From assembly GCA_016199985.1 (NCBI GenBank), contig JACQFQ010000064.1, positions 1 to 64,000 of the forward strand: 64,000 bases of DNA, written 5' to 3'. Within the stretch, counting starts at the first letter, position 1; each line of letters opens with the position of its first letter. Made by a program: the position numbers and the translations under genes. Shown piece after piece: positions 1-10,400 of this stretch. The notes beneath the pieces were generated by a model. The model was not told where the DNA came from. It did no database searches and saw nothing but the letters and a program-made list of their open reading frames with translations. This DNA is from Verrucomicrobiota bacterium (GTDB taxonomy: Bacteria > Verrucomicrobiota > Verrucomicrobiia > Limisphaerales > UBA11320).

Positions 1-3000
1 GTCACATCACTGATCGTGTTGAGCGTCGGGGGATCATTCGTGGCGATGATCGTCACATTGAAAACCCGCGTGAACAGGTTGTTTGAGGCAGCTCCGTCGT
101 TCACTGTCACGGTCACAGTCGCGCTCCCGTTCGCGTTGGGCGCGGGCGAGAGAGTTAACGTCCCGCTGGTCGAAGGGCTCGTGTAAGTCACCGCCGGGTT
201 GGGCAGCACGCCCGGATTGCTCGACACCGCAGTCACCACCAATGTCTGAACTTCGTTCGCCGCTCCCGACGTGATCCCGCCCAGGTTCACAACGCTTGTC
301 GTGTCCTCCATCATTGTCACGTTGCCGATCGCGTTGAGCGTCGGTGGATCGTTTGTCGCGATCACTGTGACGAGAAACGTATCGCTGACGTTGCCGCCAT
401 TCCCATCGTTAACAGAAACGGTGATCAAAGCTCGCCCGCTCAGATTGGGCGATGGAATCAGGGTCACCGTTCTGTTTGATCCGCTACCGAAGAGGGCGAT
501 ATTGCCGAGCGGCACGAGAGCGGTGTTCGTGGAGGATGCCGTGACACTCAAGTTTCCAGCCGGCGTCTCGAGATCTCCGATAGTAAACGACACTGGGCCG
601 ACCGTCTGATCTTCAAAAACCGTCTGATCCGCTATGTCGCTGATCACGGGCGCAGAGTTGACTAACTGCACCGTGAGCGTCGCGGGCAGGCTGGCGACAA
701 GGCCGGCCGGATTCTGCACCAGGACGCTATAGGCGCCTTCATGGGCCTTCTGCGCGCTCGGAATGATGAAGGAGGGGCTGGTTGCATTGAGGATCGCCGC
801 GCCGTTGAGCCTCCACTGATAGGTCAGCGGCGCATCGCCGGAAGCGGTGACGGAGAAAGCGACTGAGGAGCCGGAGGACACAGAACGGTTCGAAGGTTGA
901 CTCAGGATATACGGACTGAACGGAAGACAGCCAAGGTCGATGGCTTCGACTCCAAAAGCTGATTCTGCAACCAACGCGAAGGATCCCTCGATGGAGACCG
1001 ATTGTGCCTGCCCGCGCGCTGGATAATTTCCAATTTCGACCAGCTGATTCTCGCCGCGGTTCGCGTAGACTTTCGTGCCGCTGTAGTTGGCAACCAGAAG
1101 TTGCGAACCGTTCAAGGCTAGGTCCGCGATAAATCCGTGGGTGTTCGTGCTTGAAATCAGGCGGAGAGAATTGACATCTCGAATGTCCACCACGTCGAGT
1201 TGATCCGGCCCGCTGGCCACAAAGCCCAACCCGCCCGACACCACTACATCCGCCACCGAAACATTCGTTTTATATGCGCTGATGAACCGGGGTTTCAAGG
1301 GATTCGAGACATCCCAAACTCTCAAGCCGGCGGTCGTCGCAAGGAAGGCAAGATTGTTAGTGAGCTCAAAGTCATTGATCGTAAGATTCGTCTCGAACTT
1401 CGATAGGAGCGCCGGCTCGAATGGATTAGGCAGATCCACGATGCTCACTCCGCTGTACAGGTCCCCCACATAAACCCGATTGTTCATCGCCTTGACGGCC
1501 CTGGGATACAAGCCCGTGCGAAGGCTGCTCAGCTTCACCGGGGACTGCGGGTTGGACACATCCATCACATAGAGCCCTTCGTTCTGGGCAGCCAGATACG
1601 CGTAGTTGCCGCTCACATCCAGAGCGTACGCTCCTCCAGGGACCGGATACTCCGAGTACAGCCCCAGGGCATCGCGTTTGGTTGCGTTCAGGATTTGGAA
1701 GCTTCCAAACGAGTCCGCCACGTATGCGATGTTGCCCCGCAAGAGGGCTTGATTCGCGCTGCCGGCGGTCGGCAGGGTCCGGCTGAATTCCAGGACGGGG
1801 CCAACATCGGAGTTGATGAGTTCGATCCCTGCGGGGCCGCCGGCCACATAAACCGCGCCCGCTGAGCCTTGAGTGTTTGGATCGACCCAGGCCCCCAAGC
1901 CGGTCCCGTTCGGAATCGGAATCGTCCCGAGCACCGAAAGCTCCTCAGGAACGGCGCTGTCGACCACGAACACTCGGCCATTTCCATCGGCGACATAAGC
2001 AGTGCTCCCTATGCGCGCGACTCCCTGAATATCCTGCGACTCCGGGTCCAGCGTATGGATGACGTCTATCCCCAGCGAGACTCCTTCCGCGCGCAGCGTG
2101 ACCAAGCCTGCGCTCCCGGCGGAGATGTACAGCACGAAATTCTTAAAGTAGAGATCGGTGGCATTGAGAGTCGATGGGAAGAAATCTCCAGGCACAGGAG
2201 AACTTGGGGTGAGCATCGAATAGGTCTTCAGCCCGCTAAACCCTCCGTTCGGGTTCTGGTACCACACGTACAAGAAATTGCCAAAGGGCGGGAAGCCGTC
2301 GTAAGCGACCAGCTTCGCGCCGGGCTCCGCAATTCGTGCGACCTCTGTGGGCTGGGCGGGGTTCGTCACATCCACGAGCACCACACCCGCATCGCCGGCC
2401 GCCACATAGACCAATCCCGGCCAAGCCAACGCGATTGAGCTTCCCTGAGATTGAAGGTCGAACGTGCTTTCAAGGAACGAGGACTCCGGGTGAGCGACAT
2501 TGATGATGCGGAGGTTCGACCCCTCGAGCGCAAACACTCGCCCGTCCCGCAGAACCAATTCACGGAGGAGTCCATCGGACTTCCACCCTCCGATCGGAAC
2601 CCCAGGGACGGCGTCCGTTTCCCCTGTCAATTCAACCCGCAATCCGGTGGGTCCCGGGTCGCTCGATTCCCCCGCGCCGTTATTGATGACGAAGGTCAGA
2701 GTGTTCAGCCCTGGGATGAAACCCGTAAAAATCTGGAACGGTGTCCAGGTTCCATACTGGCTTGGGTTGGATTGGCCGGTGCTGACGCCATTAATCAGGA
2801 TGTCCACGCCCCGATTGTCCGTCGCCCAGCGTCCCGAGATTCTTGCTGTGGCTGGATCCCGCCCGGAGAGATTGAAAGTGGTCTGATAATAGAAGTTCGG
2901 CGCGCCGTTGGTCTCGTTTGGCCCGACTGTGCTTTTGGCGGGGGCGATCCATGCCGAGTCCGGGCTGTCAGCCAGCCACGGCGGGATGGGAAAGCCGCCT

Positions 3001-3497
3001 AGGGAAGTGGCGACAAATGGGACGCCCGCTACGGCGCTGGGCGCAACCAGTCGGTAGTGCGGTTCACTATCGTCCTCTCCAAGTCGACCATAGTAATCGC
3101 TCACACCGGTGCTAAAAAGACCGGGGATCGGAGCGCGTCCGGTCACCGAGTAGATGCCGAGCCCAGAGTAGCCAAGAGCGACGTAGGCATGCCCCTCATC
3201 GGCAACAACGTTGAACGCAGGTCCTCGATAGCCTCCGGGCCAGTTTCCAACCACTCCACAGGTGGCGCCTGACAGCGCGGGACTGGCCACCAGCATGAGA
3301 AAGCCGAACACAAGCAGAATGCCTTCAGAGGAAACGAAGACAGCGGCTCCTGTTCTGAGATCAGAATGGCTTCGCTTGGGCGAGATCGAAACGCTCGCAG
3401 GAAAGCGCCGCGCGCCCCCGCCGGCGGTCTCGCGAAGACCCTGAAGCACGCTCACCAGCCCAGAGTACACCACTTCTATCAGTGAATGATTTCTCAT
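1..3497 (-). CDS. Secreted LVIVD-repeat / Ig / cadherin-like protein, C-terminus beyond the window
   Basis: The frame is open from ATG at 3497 to the left edge: 1,165 codons and no stop, so the C-terminus is missing. A hydrophobic stretch at about residues 68-88, ending in an ALSGA-type cleavage site, looks like a Sec signal peptide, but about 60 residues of n-region come before it. Domains seen: a jelly-roll-like carbohydrate-binding type segment (about 200-290); at least eight LVIVD-type blades (about 325-775; cores such as VVLVDVTNP, LYVMDVSNP, LRVWDVSNP), which should form a beta-propeller; an Ig-like domain (865-940); then tandem cadherin-like domains (945-1037, 1040-1142 and the start of a third). 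The start overlaps the upstream stop by one base (TGATG) and has GGAG 8 nt upstream, so translation is coupled to the upstream gene. Likely a surface or matrix protein; the ligand is unknown. Confidence 0.85.
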   Translation of the reverse strand, partial: MRNHSLIEVVYSGLVSVLQGLRETAGGGARRFPASVSISPKRSHSDLRTGAAVFVSSEGILLVFGFLMLVASPALSGATCGVVGNWPGGYRGPAFNVVADEGHAYVALGYSGLGIYSVTGRAPIPGLFSTGVSDYYGRLGEDDSEPHYRLVAPSAVAGVPFVATSLGGFPIPPWLADSPDSAWIAPAKSTVGPNETNGAPNFYYQTTFNLSGRDPATARISGRWATDNRGVDILINGVSTGQSNPSQYGTWTPFQIFTGFIPGLNTLTFVINNGAGESSDPGPTGLRVELTGETDAVPGVPIGGWKSDGLLRELVLRDGRVFALEGSNLRIINVAHPESSFLESTFDLQSQGSSIALAWPGLVYVAAGDAGVVLVDVTNPAQPTEVARIAEPGAKLVAYDGFPPFGNFLYVWYQNPNGGFSGLKTYSMLTPSSPVPGDFFPSTLNATDLYFKNFVLYISAGSAGLVTLRAEGVSLGIDVIHTLDPESQDIQGVARIGSTAYVADGNGRVFVVDSAVPEELSVLGTIPIPNGTGLGAWVDPNTQGSAGAVYVAGGPAGIELINSDVGPVLEFSRTLPTAGSANQALLRGNIAYVADSFGSFQILNATKRDALGLYSEYPVPGGAYALDVSGNYAYLAAQNEGLYVMDVSNPQSPVKLSSLRTGLYPRAVKAMNNRVYVGDLYSGVSIVDLPNPFEPALLSKFETNLTINDFELTNNLAFLATTAGLRVWDVSNPLKPRFISAYKTNVSVADVVVSGGLGFVASGPDQLDVVDIRDVNSLRLISSTNTHGFIADLALNGSQLLVANYSGTKVYANRGENQLVEIGNYPARGQAQSVSIEGSFALVAESAFGVEAIDLGCLPFSPYILSQPSNRSVSSGSSVAFSVTASGDAPLTYQWRLNGAAILNATSPSFIIPSAQKAHEGAYSVLVQNPAGLVASLPATLTVQLVNSAPVISDIADQTVFEDQTVGPVSFTIGDLETPAGNLSVTASSTNTALVPLGNIALFGSGSNRTVTLIPSPNLSGRALITVSVNDGNGGNVSDTFLVTVIATNDPPTLNAIGNVTMMEDTTSVVNLGGITSGAANEVQTLVVTAVSSNPGVLPNPAVTYTSPSTSGTLTLSPAPNANGSATVTVTVNDGAASNNLFTRVFNVTIIATNDPPTLNTISDV

Positions 3498-6400
3498 CAC
3501 ACGCGCTCCAGTTTGAGATTCATGGGTTGCGACGTCCCAGTTTTGCGCTGGGTCGTGGCGGCAACAGTCGCGGGCAGTGCGCCGGATACCCGATCTTCCG
3601 GATCGTCCCACCCCGCCGATGAGCGCTCGTTCTGATGAAGAGCTCGGAGCGCGCCCCCCGCGAAACCCCTACGCCGGGATCTCCCCAAAGAAGCGCCCGA
3701 CGGCTTGAAACGGAGCTTCTCAGGCACGGTGGACGCGCGACGATCATCCCGGCCCGGAGGCTTCAAAGGGGCGCTATCCGAGGAGGCTGTGGGAGACGGA
3801 GGTGGCGGAACGACTCTGGCCCGGAAGAAGCCGGTGCGACTCCCCATCGGGATGGAGAGAACAATCGGAGCATTTGAGGCCACGACGGTGATCACGGGCC
3901 TCCAGCTTGGCAATGAAAGAGAGTCAGTCGACTCGATGAGATAGCGAATCGTCGCCGCGCCAGTGAGGCGCAGTTCCCAATTGCCCGATGATCCCTGGAG
4001 AATGCTCAGGGAGGCAGGTGTCGCAGCGCCGGGACGAATGATAACCTGCGCAACGCGGCTCGTGGCGTCGCCGAACCGATTGCTGACAACCAAAGTGTAG
4101 GATCCGCTGTCGGTGAGCGCGGCCGACGAGACCTTCAACTCGGGGGTCCCCGCCCCAATCACCCGATCTCCTGCTCCCAGCGGCGCCCCAGCCCGCCGCC
4201 AGTCAAAGGAGAGCGGAGCTTCACCAAGGGCCAAAGCAGACAACGTGAACGTGTCTCCCTCGAGTGCGGACACATCGACGGGTTGAACAGCGAAGGATGG
4301 ACTTCCGTCGACAACGGTCAGCGTCACCGTGCATTCACTCGCGTTGCCGGAGGCATCCATCGCGCGGATTCGAATCGAGTGCGGTCCCAAACCGACCGCG
4401 GCGCCCGCCGGAGGATCCTGACTGATGCTCAGGGACGCGAACGGCGTGCAATTGTCTGTGATCTGGGTCCTGGGGATAAAATCGGGCACCGTCACGGGGA
4501 TGGAAGCCGTGCTCGTGATAGTGACCGCTTCTGGACAAATGAGGGAGGGCGCGGCTCGTTCGGGAAAAGCAAATCCGCCGGGGTAGCCGTAGGCATCGAA
4601 CCCCCCGAAGCCATACACGCCTACTCCCAAGGGCACGGCAGCCGAGATGTCGTGAACGCCGGGTTGCACTTCGATGACTCGCGCGAAGAATCCTGGCGAG
4701 GAAACGGAGTCGAGGACGAACGTCTTGGAATCCACGGTGACGACGGGAGGACCTTGTGCGTTGGTTGCAATAAGGCTCAGGAAGTTCCGTGTAAACCCGT
4801 TTGTCGGACTCCACACCGTGTACGCGCTCGCAAAGGTTTGGCTAGGCGGCACAAGCATCATCAGGGCGTCGGACATTTCCACTCCATCGTAGTCGGAGCT
4901 GTTCGCGTATTGCGCCACCAATACGGCCTGACTGGCCGCAATGACCGACGGACGAGTCATGGCAGCCTCAAAGAATTGGCCTCGATCCAGCGCGTAGAGG
5001 ACCGGAAGCCCGCCGAGCGGGGTCACCGTGACCTGAGTGCCGGCCCTCGCTGCGAGGACTCTCAGACGATCTCCCCCTAATCGCGTCTGGAAAGGTTGGG
5101 TGTAAAAACGGGCGCCCCAGGCCGAGGTCGGCGGCAACTGCTCCACAAGATGGTTGCAGGTCCAGACGCTGCTGTCTGGCACAGCGGCGCAACGGTGCCC
5201 CCCGAACACGGCCACCGGCCTGTCCGATGTGATCACTGTTCCCGAGAGATCGCCGGGCTTCCCCTGTGCCTGGCGCAGATGATAAGTCTGCCAACGGCTC
5301 AAGACCACGGTGCGAGCCGCCTTGGGCCCGTTGCTTCCGTCTGCGGGAAGGACAAATGTCACGGTCGTATTGTCTTCAGAAGCGGCAATCGAGAACTCGC
5401 TGCCATTCAAGAACTCAACGCCTTCGTGTGTGTTCCCATAACCCAACACGATATACTCCCGCCCGAGAGCCTCCACGGGCAACGCCAGGAAACCCTCGCT
5501 GGACGCGTCGGCGTGGTTCATCCCGACAATCGAGACAGGCTCGGACGCGGTGATATGAACGCCGTTTGTTTGCACACCATCCGAGATCAATCCCGAATCG
5601 GTTGAGGCGGGCAGGAGCACGGTGACCGATCTCGCGTTGTCAGGGATGGTGAACGGCAGGCTCAGATTGGGCGACAGCATCTCCACAAGTCCTGACGTCC
5701 CTGGCCGCCCCACAATGTTCAGGGCCGCCTGAGGGACCGCTCCGGAATCGGAGAAGTTTCCCGGGAACCCGAGCCAGAACTCCGTCCCCGACGAACTCGG
5801 CGCGCAGACGCTGGCCCTGACCGTGACGCTGAACGAGCAGCGACTCACGTTCCCGCTCCTGTCCTGAGCGACGCACAACACCGTCGTGACCCCGATCGGG
5901 AACAGATCCCCGGACGCCGGGGTGCAGATAAGGCCCGCTTGAGGATCACAACTGTCAAAAACGCGCACGTCGTAGGAGACCCGTGACCCCTGAGTGCTAG
6001 TCGCCACGACAGAGCGATCTGCGGGACAGAACAAAGTCGGCGCTTGCGTGTCGCGCACCGTGACGGTGAACGAACAGTTGGTGGTTTGGCCGAAGCTATC
6101 GGCCGCCACGCAGCGCACAAGCGTGTCGCCCATCGGAAACAGTGAGCCCGATGCGGGGCTACAATTCACCAGTGTGGCGCCCGGGCAATCCGTGGAAGCC
6201 ATGACATCGTACCTCACCTGAGTGCCGCTAGGTCCAAAGCACTCGGCGACGATATTTGTCGGACAGAGGAGAATCGGGCATCGGGGCGCGGTGACTGGGA
6301 ACTGTCTCTCGGCAACGGCCCCTTCTCGGTCTGCGACCACCACCGTCACAAAGGCATTCCCGAAACGCCCCGCCACTTTTCTCACGGTCACAGTCCTGTT

Positions 6401-7486
6401 GCTTCCGCTGCCGGACACCGTGATGTTGGCGGCAGGCAGAAGGTTCGTGTCGGAGGAGCGTGCCGCTAGGGAAAGCGATGCCGCAGGGGTTTCAAGATCC
6501 CCAACCGTGACGAACACATTCGCGCTCAGGCTTCGTTCGGTGAGCGTCACGCCTCCCACAAGGGAGAGGGTCGGCGGCGTGTTCAGAGTCAGCTTTGCCG
6601 TGTCGCTCAATCCTGTGCCGAGCTCGCTCTTCACTTCCACCGAGTAGAATCCGGCATCGGCGGAGGCGCTGTTGGACAGGCTAAAGGTCGACGAAGCCAC
6701 GGTGTTCGAAATCACCCCATTGGAGGCGATCAGGCCATCCTTCATCCAGGTAAACACGAAGGGGGGAGTGCCGCCAGCGATGACGGAGAAGGTGGCCCTT
6801 GTCCCGAGCAGAACCGCCTGCGCCGCGGGTTGAAGCTGGATGACTGGCCCCTCGCAGTCGCCATCGCCCGTATGCAGACCCAATCCACGAAGCCCGGATA
6901 GAATGGGCGTGGGCACCAAGGCGTCCGACGCATTCAAGCCTCCCAGCGGAGCGCTCTTGAGGATCATGGAAGAGCCGCGTTGGATGGTTGGATCGACTAA
7001 AACCTTAGCCCAAGAGCTGACGGTCCCGCCTCGCGTGGCCCAGACCCTGAGTTGATAGTAAATCGAGTTGCCAGCCAGCGATCCTGGAATGGAAAGCGAG
7101 GAGATCCCTGCGGACGCTCCCAGACGACCCGCGCGAGCTCCGGTGCCCAAAGAAACCCTGGATGCAGCCACCACGGTGAGAGAGCCGGCGTCCGGCCCCG
7201 CCCAGAGCTCAGCGGCATAAGCGGCGCCGCTCAGCGGCGAGGCGTTGCCGTAGTCAGCGCTTCCGGCAGGAATCCCGTTGGCGGGGTTCCCACAGATGAT
7301 CCGCGAAGGGTCATCGGAGGACACCCCATAGATCAGCGCCGAGAGCGAGCCGGGAACGAAGTTGTCGAAGTTGAGCGAACCGGTGGTCGCCGCCCCCAAC
7401 CCGCTGAGCGTCGTCGAAAACCATAGGCAGATCAGCAGCGCCGCATTCCAACCTAACGATCGATATCGCGCAAACAACGCTCTCAT
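3497..7486 (-). CDS. Secreted multidomain protein with Ig, HYR and IgGFc-binding-like domains
   Basis: 1,329 residues. A Sec signal peptide is clear (hydrophobic core about 13-30, cleavage near LGA-AT). Then come: a domain at about 36-210 that resembles the N-terminal 'FxNF' domain of many verrucomicrobial secreted proteins; Ig-like (215-300); cadherin-like (303-397); two HYR domains with paired cysteines (402-478, 480-558); an IgGFc-binding-like domain opening with GTEFWLGFPGNF (about 563-965); a third HYR (975-1050); Ig (1055-1148); and a 'YxIExSxxL...FxRAR' domain (1152-1225) that normally closes such proteins. Here a further ~100 residues follow, proline-rich then arginine/serine-rich, with no recognisable fold. 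The ATG overlaps the giant gene's stop by 4 bases (ATGA). Its many HYR cysteines contrast with the cysteine-poor giant protein. Likely an extracellular adhesion partner; the exact role is unknown. Confidence 0.9.
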   Translation of the reverse strand: MRALFARYRSLGWNAALLICLWFSTTLSGLGAATTGSLNFDNFVPGSLSALIYGVSSDDPSRIICGNPANGIPAGSADYGNASPLSGAAYAAELWAGPDAGSLTVVAASRVSLGTGARAGRLGASAGISSLSIPGSLAGNSIYYQLRVWATRGGTVSSWAKVLVDPTIQRGSSMILKSAPLGGLNASDALVPTPILSGLRGLGLHTGDGDCEGPVIQLQPAAQAVLLGTRATFSVIAGGTPPFVFTWMKDGLIASNGVISNTVASSTFSLSNSASADAGFYSVEVKSELGTGLSDTAKLTLNTPPTLSLVGGVTLTERSLSANVFVTVGDLETPAASLSLAARSSDTNLLPAANITVSGSGSNRTVTVRKVAGRFGNAFVTVVVADREGAVAERQFPVTAPRCPILLCPTNIVAECFGPSGTQVRYDVMASTDCPGATLVNCSPASGSLFPMGDTLVRCVAADSFGQTTNCSFTVTVRDTQAPTLFCPADRSVVATSTQGSRVSYDVRVFDSCDPQAGLICTPASGDLFPIGVTTVLCVAQDRSGNVSRCSFSVTVRASVCAPSSSGTEFWLGFPGNFSDSGAVPQAALNIVGRPGTSGLVEMLSPNLSLPFTIPDNARSVTVLLPASTDSGLISDGVQTNGVHITASEPVSIVGMNHADASSEGFLALPVEALGREYIVLGYGNTHEGVEFLNGSEFSIAASEDNTTVTFVLPADGSNGPKAARTVVLSRWQTYHLRQAQGKPGDLSGTVITSDRPVAVFGGHRCAAVPDSSVWTCNHLVEQLPPTSAWGARFYTQPFQTRLGGDRLRVLAARAGTQVTVTPLGGLPVLYALDRGQFFEAAMTRPSVIAASQAVLVAQYANSSDYDGVEMSDALMMLVPPSQTFASAYTVWSPTNGFTRNFLSLIATNAQGPPVVTVDSKTFVLDSVSSPGFFARVIEVQPGVHDISAAVPLGVGVYGFGGFDAYGYPGGFAFPERAAPSLICPEAVTITSTASIPVTVPDFIPRTQITDNCTPFASLSISQDPPAGAAVGLGPHSIRIRAMDASGNASECTVTLTVVDGSPSFAVQPVDVSALEGDTFTLSALALGEAPLSFDWRRAGAPLGAGDRVIGAGTPELKVSSAALTDSGSYTLVVSNRFGDATSRVAQVIIRPGAATPASLSILQGSSGNWELRLTGAATIRYLIESTDSLSLPSWRPVITVVASNAPIVLSIPMGSRTGFFRARVVPPPPSPTASSDSAPLKPPGRDDRRASTVPEKLRFKPSGASLGRSRRRGFAGGALRALHQNERSSAGWDDPEDRVSGALPATVAATTQRKTGTSQPMNLKLERV
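3500..3810 (-). other. Atypical C-terminal tail of the HYR/IgGFc-binding protein
   Basis: Residues about 1226-1329 follow the domain that usually ends this protein class. The tail starts with PPPPSP and continues basic and low in hydrophobic residues, unlike the beta-sandwich domains before it. It may be a real linker or anchor, or the result of a lost stop codon that fused former spacer to the gene. I see no second open frame suggesting a recent frameshift. Confidence 0.5.
3506..3509 (-). promoter_or_regulatory. Ribosome binding site (GGAG) for the LVIVD protein
   Basis: GGAG lies 8 nt upstream of the ATG at 3497, inside the last codons of the upstream gene. It supports this start even though the resulting signal peptide has an unusually long n-region. 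No other ATG or GTG lies between codon 17 and the hydrophobic core. Confidence 0.55.
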
Positions 7487-10400
7487 AAGCCCCGCCTTTC
7501 CAGTCCAAGGCCGTCGATCCAGGACAACGACGCTCCCAACGCGAGGGAGGGCTGGAGTTCAGAAGAGACAGCGGTTGTCGGTAACTCGGGGAGATTCACG
7601 ACGATCGAGGAAGGTGGAGGACTGCTCACCAGGTTCTTCACTGTCACCGTTGCAAATCCAGAAAATGTGACCGTTGGCCGGCCTGGAACCAAAAGACTTG
7701 AGCTGCCGAGCCGGGCGCCCGGCAAGCTTTCCGCATCCAAGATGAGCGTATTCACTCCGCCGCCGCCCGAGAGAGTCAGCGGGAGGAAGTTCGCTGGAGG
7801 GACATGAATGTTGAATTGATTGTTTCCTCCCCCGCCCACGAACTTCTCAATCGATTGCCCGAGATAATCCAACGAATTCGAACCCTCCAGAATGAGCCAT
7901 CCGCCTGCCTGGGCATGATTGTCGACAGTCAGGCCGTGCCCAGCCCGCAGGGCGCTGAAGTCGAGAGTGTCCACTCCTCCCGCGGCCAGTTCCGACATCG
8001 AGTCATTTCCCCAACTGTCGTGGAACCCATAGACATCATCTCCTTTGCCTCCCGCCAGGTAGTCATCATCCTTGGATGGGAGTGCTTCGTAGATCGTGAC
8101 AGTGGCGGAGCCCTTCGGACCTCGAAGCGGGCGTCCGGTCGGGCTTCTGAGTTCCACAGTGAAGGACTCTTCGAACTCGGAAACACCGTCACTCACAATC
8201 GGGATCGTGATCGTGGCACGGTCCGCTCCCGCCGCGAAGATTAACGGCTCCCGGTTCAGGCCAATGTAATCGGCGCCCTCGGCAGCGCTTCCAGATTGGG
8301 TCACAACAAGCAGAGTGGATTGATCAATGCCCGACGCCCGGACCACGGTCAGAGTGACGCGCCCTGCCCTCTCATCCACTCGGTATGAGGCTTGTTCGAA
8401 CCGGAAACTGGCCGCGGGGCTGGGCGCCAACACGACGTTGTCAACACGCGCCTCCCCTGCGGAGATCACATCGATTTCCCGTCCGCGCCCGGTCAACGGA
8501 TCGATTCCGGGATTGGATCCCAGGTCGAAATCAACGGGTGGCGTGAACTCCAACAAGTAGTGGCCTGGGTTCACTTTGCTGAATACATAGCCGCCATCTG
8601 TGGCTGTCTCCACTTGCTCCAGGAGGAGCTCCCCGCCTCTGCTGTCCCGATAGAAGAGGGCCACTTTGACCTTGCTCACCCCCAGACCGCTCGAAGAGAT
8701 GACTCGTCCCGACACAGAGCCCGGCTGAGGCAACTGGGACAGGTCCGGAACCCAGCGATCGCCCGAGAGAATCAGATGAGCGTCATACGCCTGTCCATCG
8801 GCGGGAGCAACGGGGCCGATCCAATGTCCGCCATCGATGCGATCGTCGCCGTCTCCGCCAAAGATCCGATCGTCCCCCGCCCCTCCAAAGAGGGTGTCAT
8901 TGCCGCCTCCGAGCAAAGGTCCACTCTCCAGGATAAGGGAGCCGCGCTGGAAGCCGACGTCCCCGGCGATCACCGCTCGGTCTTCAGCGACCACGCTCTG
9001 ACGCGCGTTGTGAGTGGTTCCCACGCTCCCCAAAGGCACGCTGCCGGACACCACCTCCACAATCGTGGTCCCCCATCCCACAAGCGCTGTGTAACGCCCA
9101 TCGCCATTCGTTCGCGCGGTCGCCACTACGCCATCGCTCTGGATCAGCGTCACGATTGCAGCGACCATTGGACGATCCCCCTGAGTCAGATCAAAAACGC
9201 CGTCGCCATTGGCATCGTCAAACACTCTGCCGGTCAGAGTCACCTGATCCTCGTCGATGATGTTCAGGACGGCCGACCCAAACCGTCCGGCGATCGGCCG
9301 CCCCGAGGGCGAGCGAAGGGTGAGGATCACAGATTCACTCGGTTCAATAAGCGCATCATTGATGACGGCGACGCGGAACGTCTTTTCCGTTTCGCCAGCC
9401 GCAAATTCCAGCGCACCGCGCGCCGCCTCATAGTCGACGCCAGGCTTGGCTGTGCCGCTCCCGACTGAATACAGGACGGTTTGCGCGGATCCGCCGGCCG
9501 GCCGAACGACCTTGATGGTGGCAAACCCTTCGTTCTCGCGGACGGAGAGTTCCACGGACTCGAAGCCGATTCCAGTCACCGTTCCGCCGGGTACGACGAT
9601 CACTCCGGGCGAGTCGTTGTTCCTGAGTCCGGCGCCGCGGGAACCATCCACCTGCCCAGGCATGAGCCGGAAGACCGTGGTCTGGCCTGTGCTGGGATCC
9701 GCGTCGCTATCGCGGTTGGAATCGACGCCTCGATTCTGGGAGGTGAACGCCGCTCCCGAGGGTAGATCGAACCTAAGATAATAGAGCCCGACCCCCAGGC
9801 CTCCGAAGCTGTAGCGACCCGATGAATCCGTGCTTACATTCCGCAACTCGACGTCGTCGGTGTTGCCAGCGACGCCGTCGCGAGCATCCCACAAGTGGAC
9901 GCGGATATTCGCCCTGCCGGAATCGAGGTCGTTCTGGACTCCATCGTTGTTGAGATCCAGCCACACAAATCCGCTCACCGTGGCGGATCGAATCAAGGCG
10001 TAGGCGTCATCGCCGAATAACACATCATCGCCAGATCCACCGTCCAGGAAGTCCGATTCGCTCGAGGGGATGGACTGTCCGGTGGAAACGGGATAGATCT
10101 GGTCTCCGAAGAGATAATCATCGCCCCCGCAGCCGAAGAGCCAATCCCGCCCTGATCCTCCAATCAATGTATCGTTGCCCGATCCGGCAAGGCCAGAGAC
10201 GGAAACCGCTGTGGGATTCACAAGGATCGAGGATGTCAGATCGACCTCATCCCCGATGATCAGATCGCTCTCGTTGCCTCCGTCCAGGTAGTCATCCCCG
10301 GCTCCTCCGATCAGAATATCGTTGCCGCCTTGTCCCAACAGGACATCGTTATCCGCGCCGCCATCGAGCCGGTCGGAACCCGCGCCGCCCTGCAGATAAT

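Noticed and set aside
1..3440. Plus-strand frames across the left end (for example 271-609, 1869-2438, 2451-3002)
   Set aside because: The minus strand is open without a stop across the whole stretch and encodes LVIVD, Ig and cadherin-like domains, so these are shadows.
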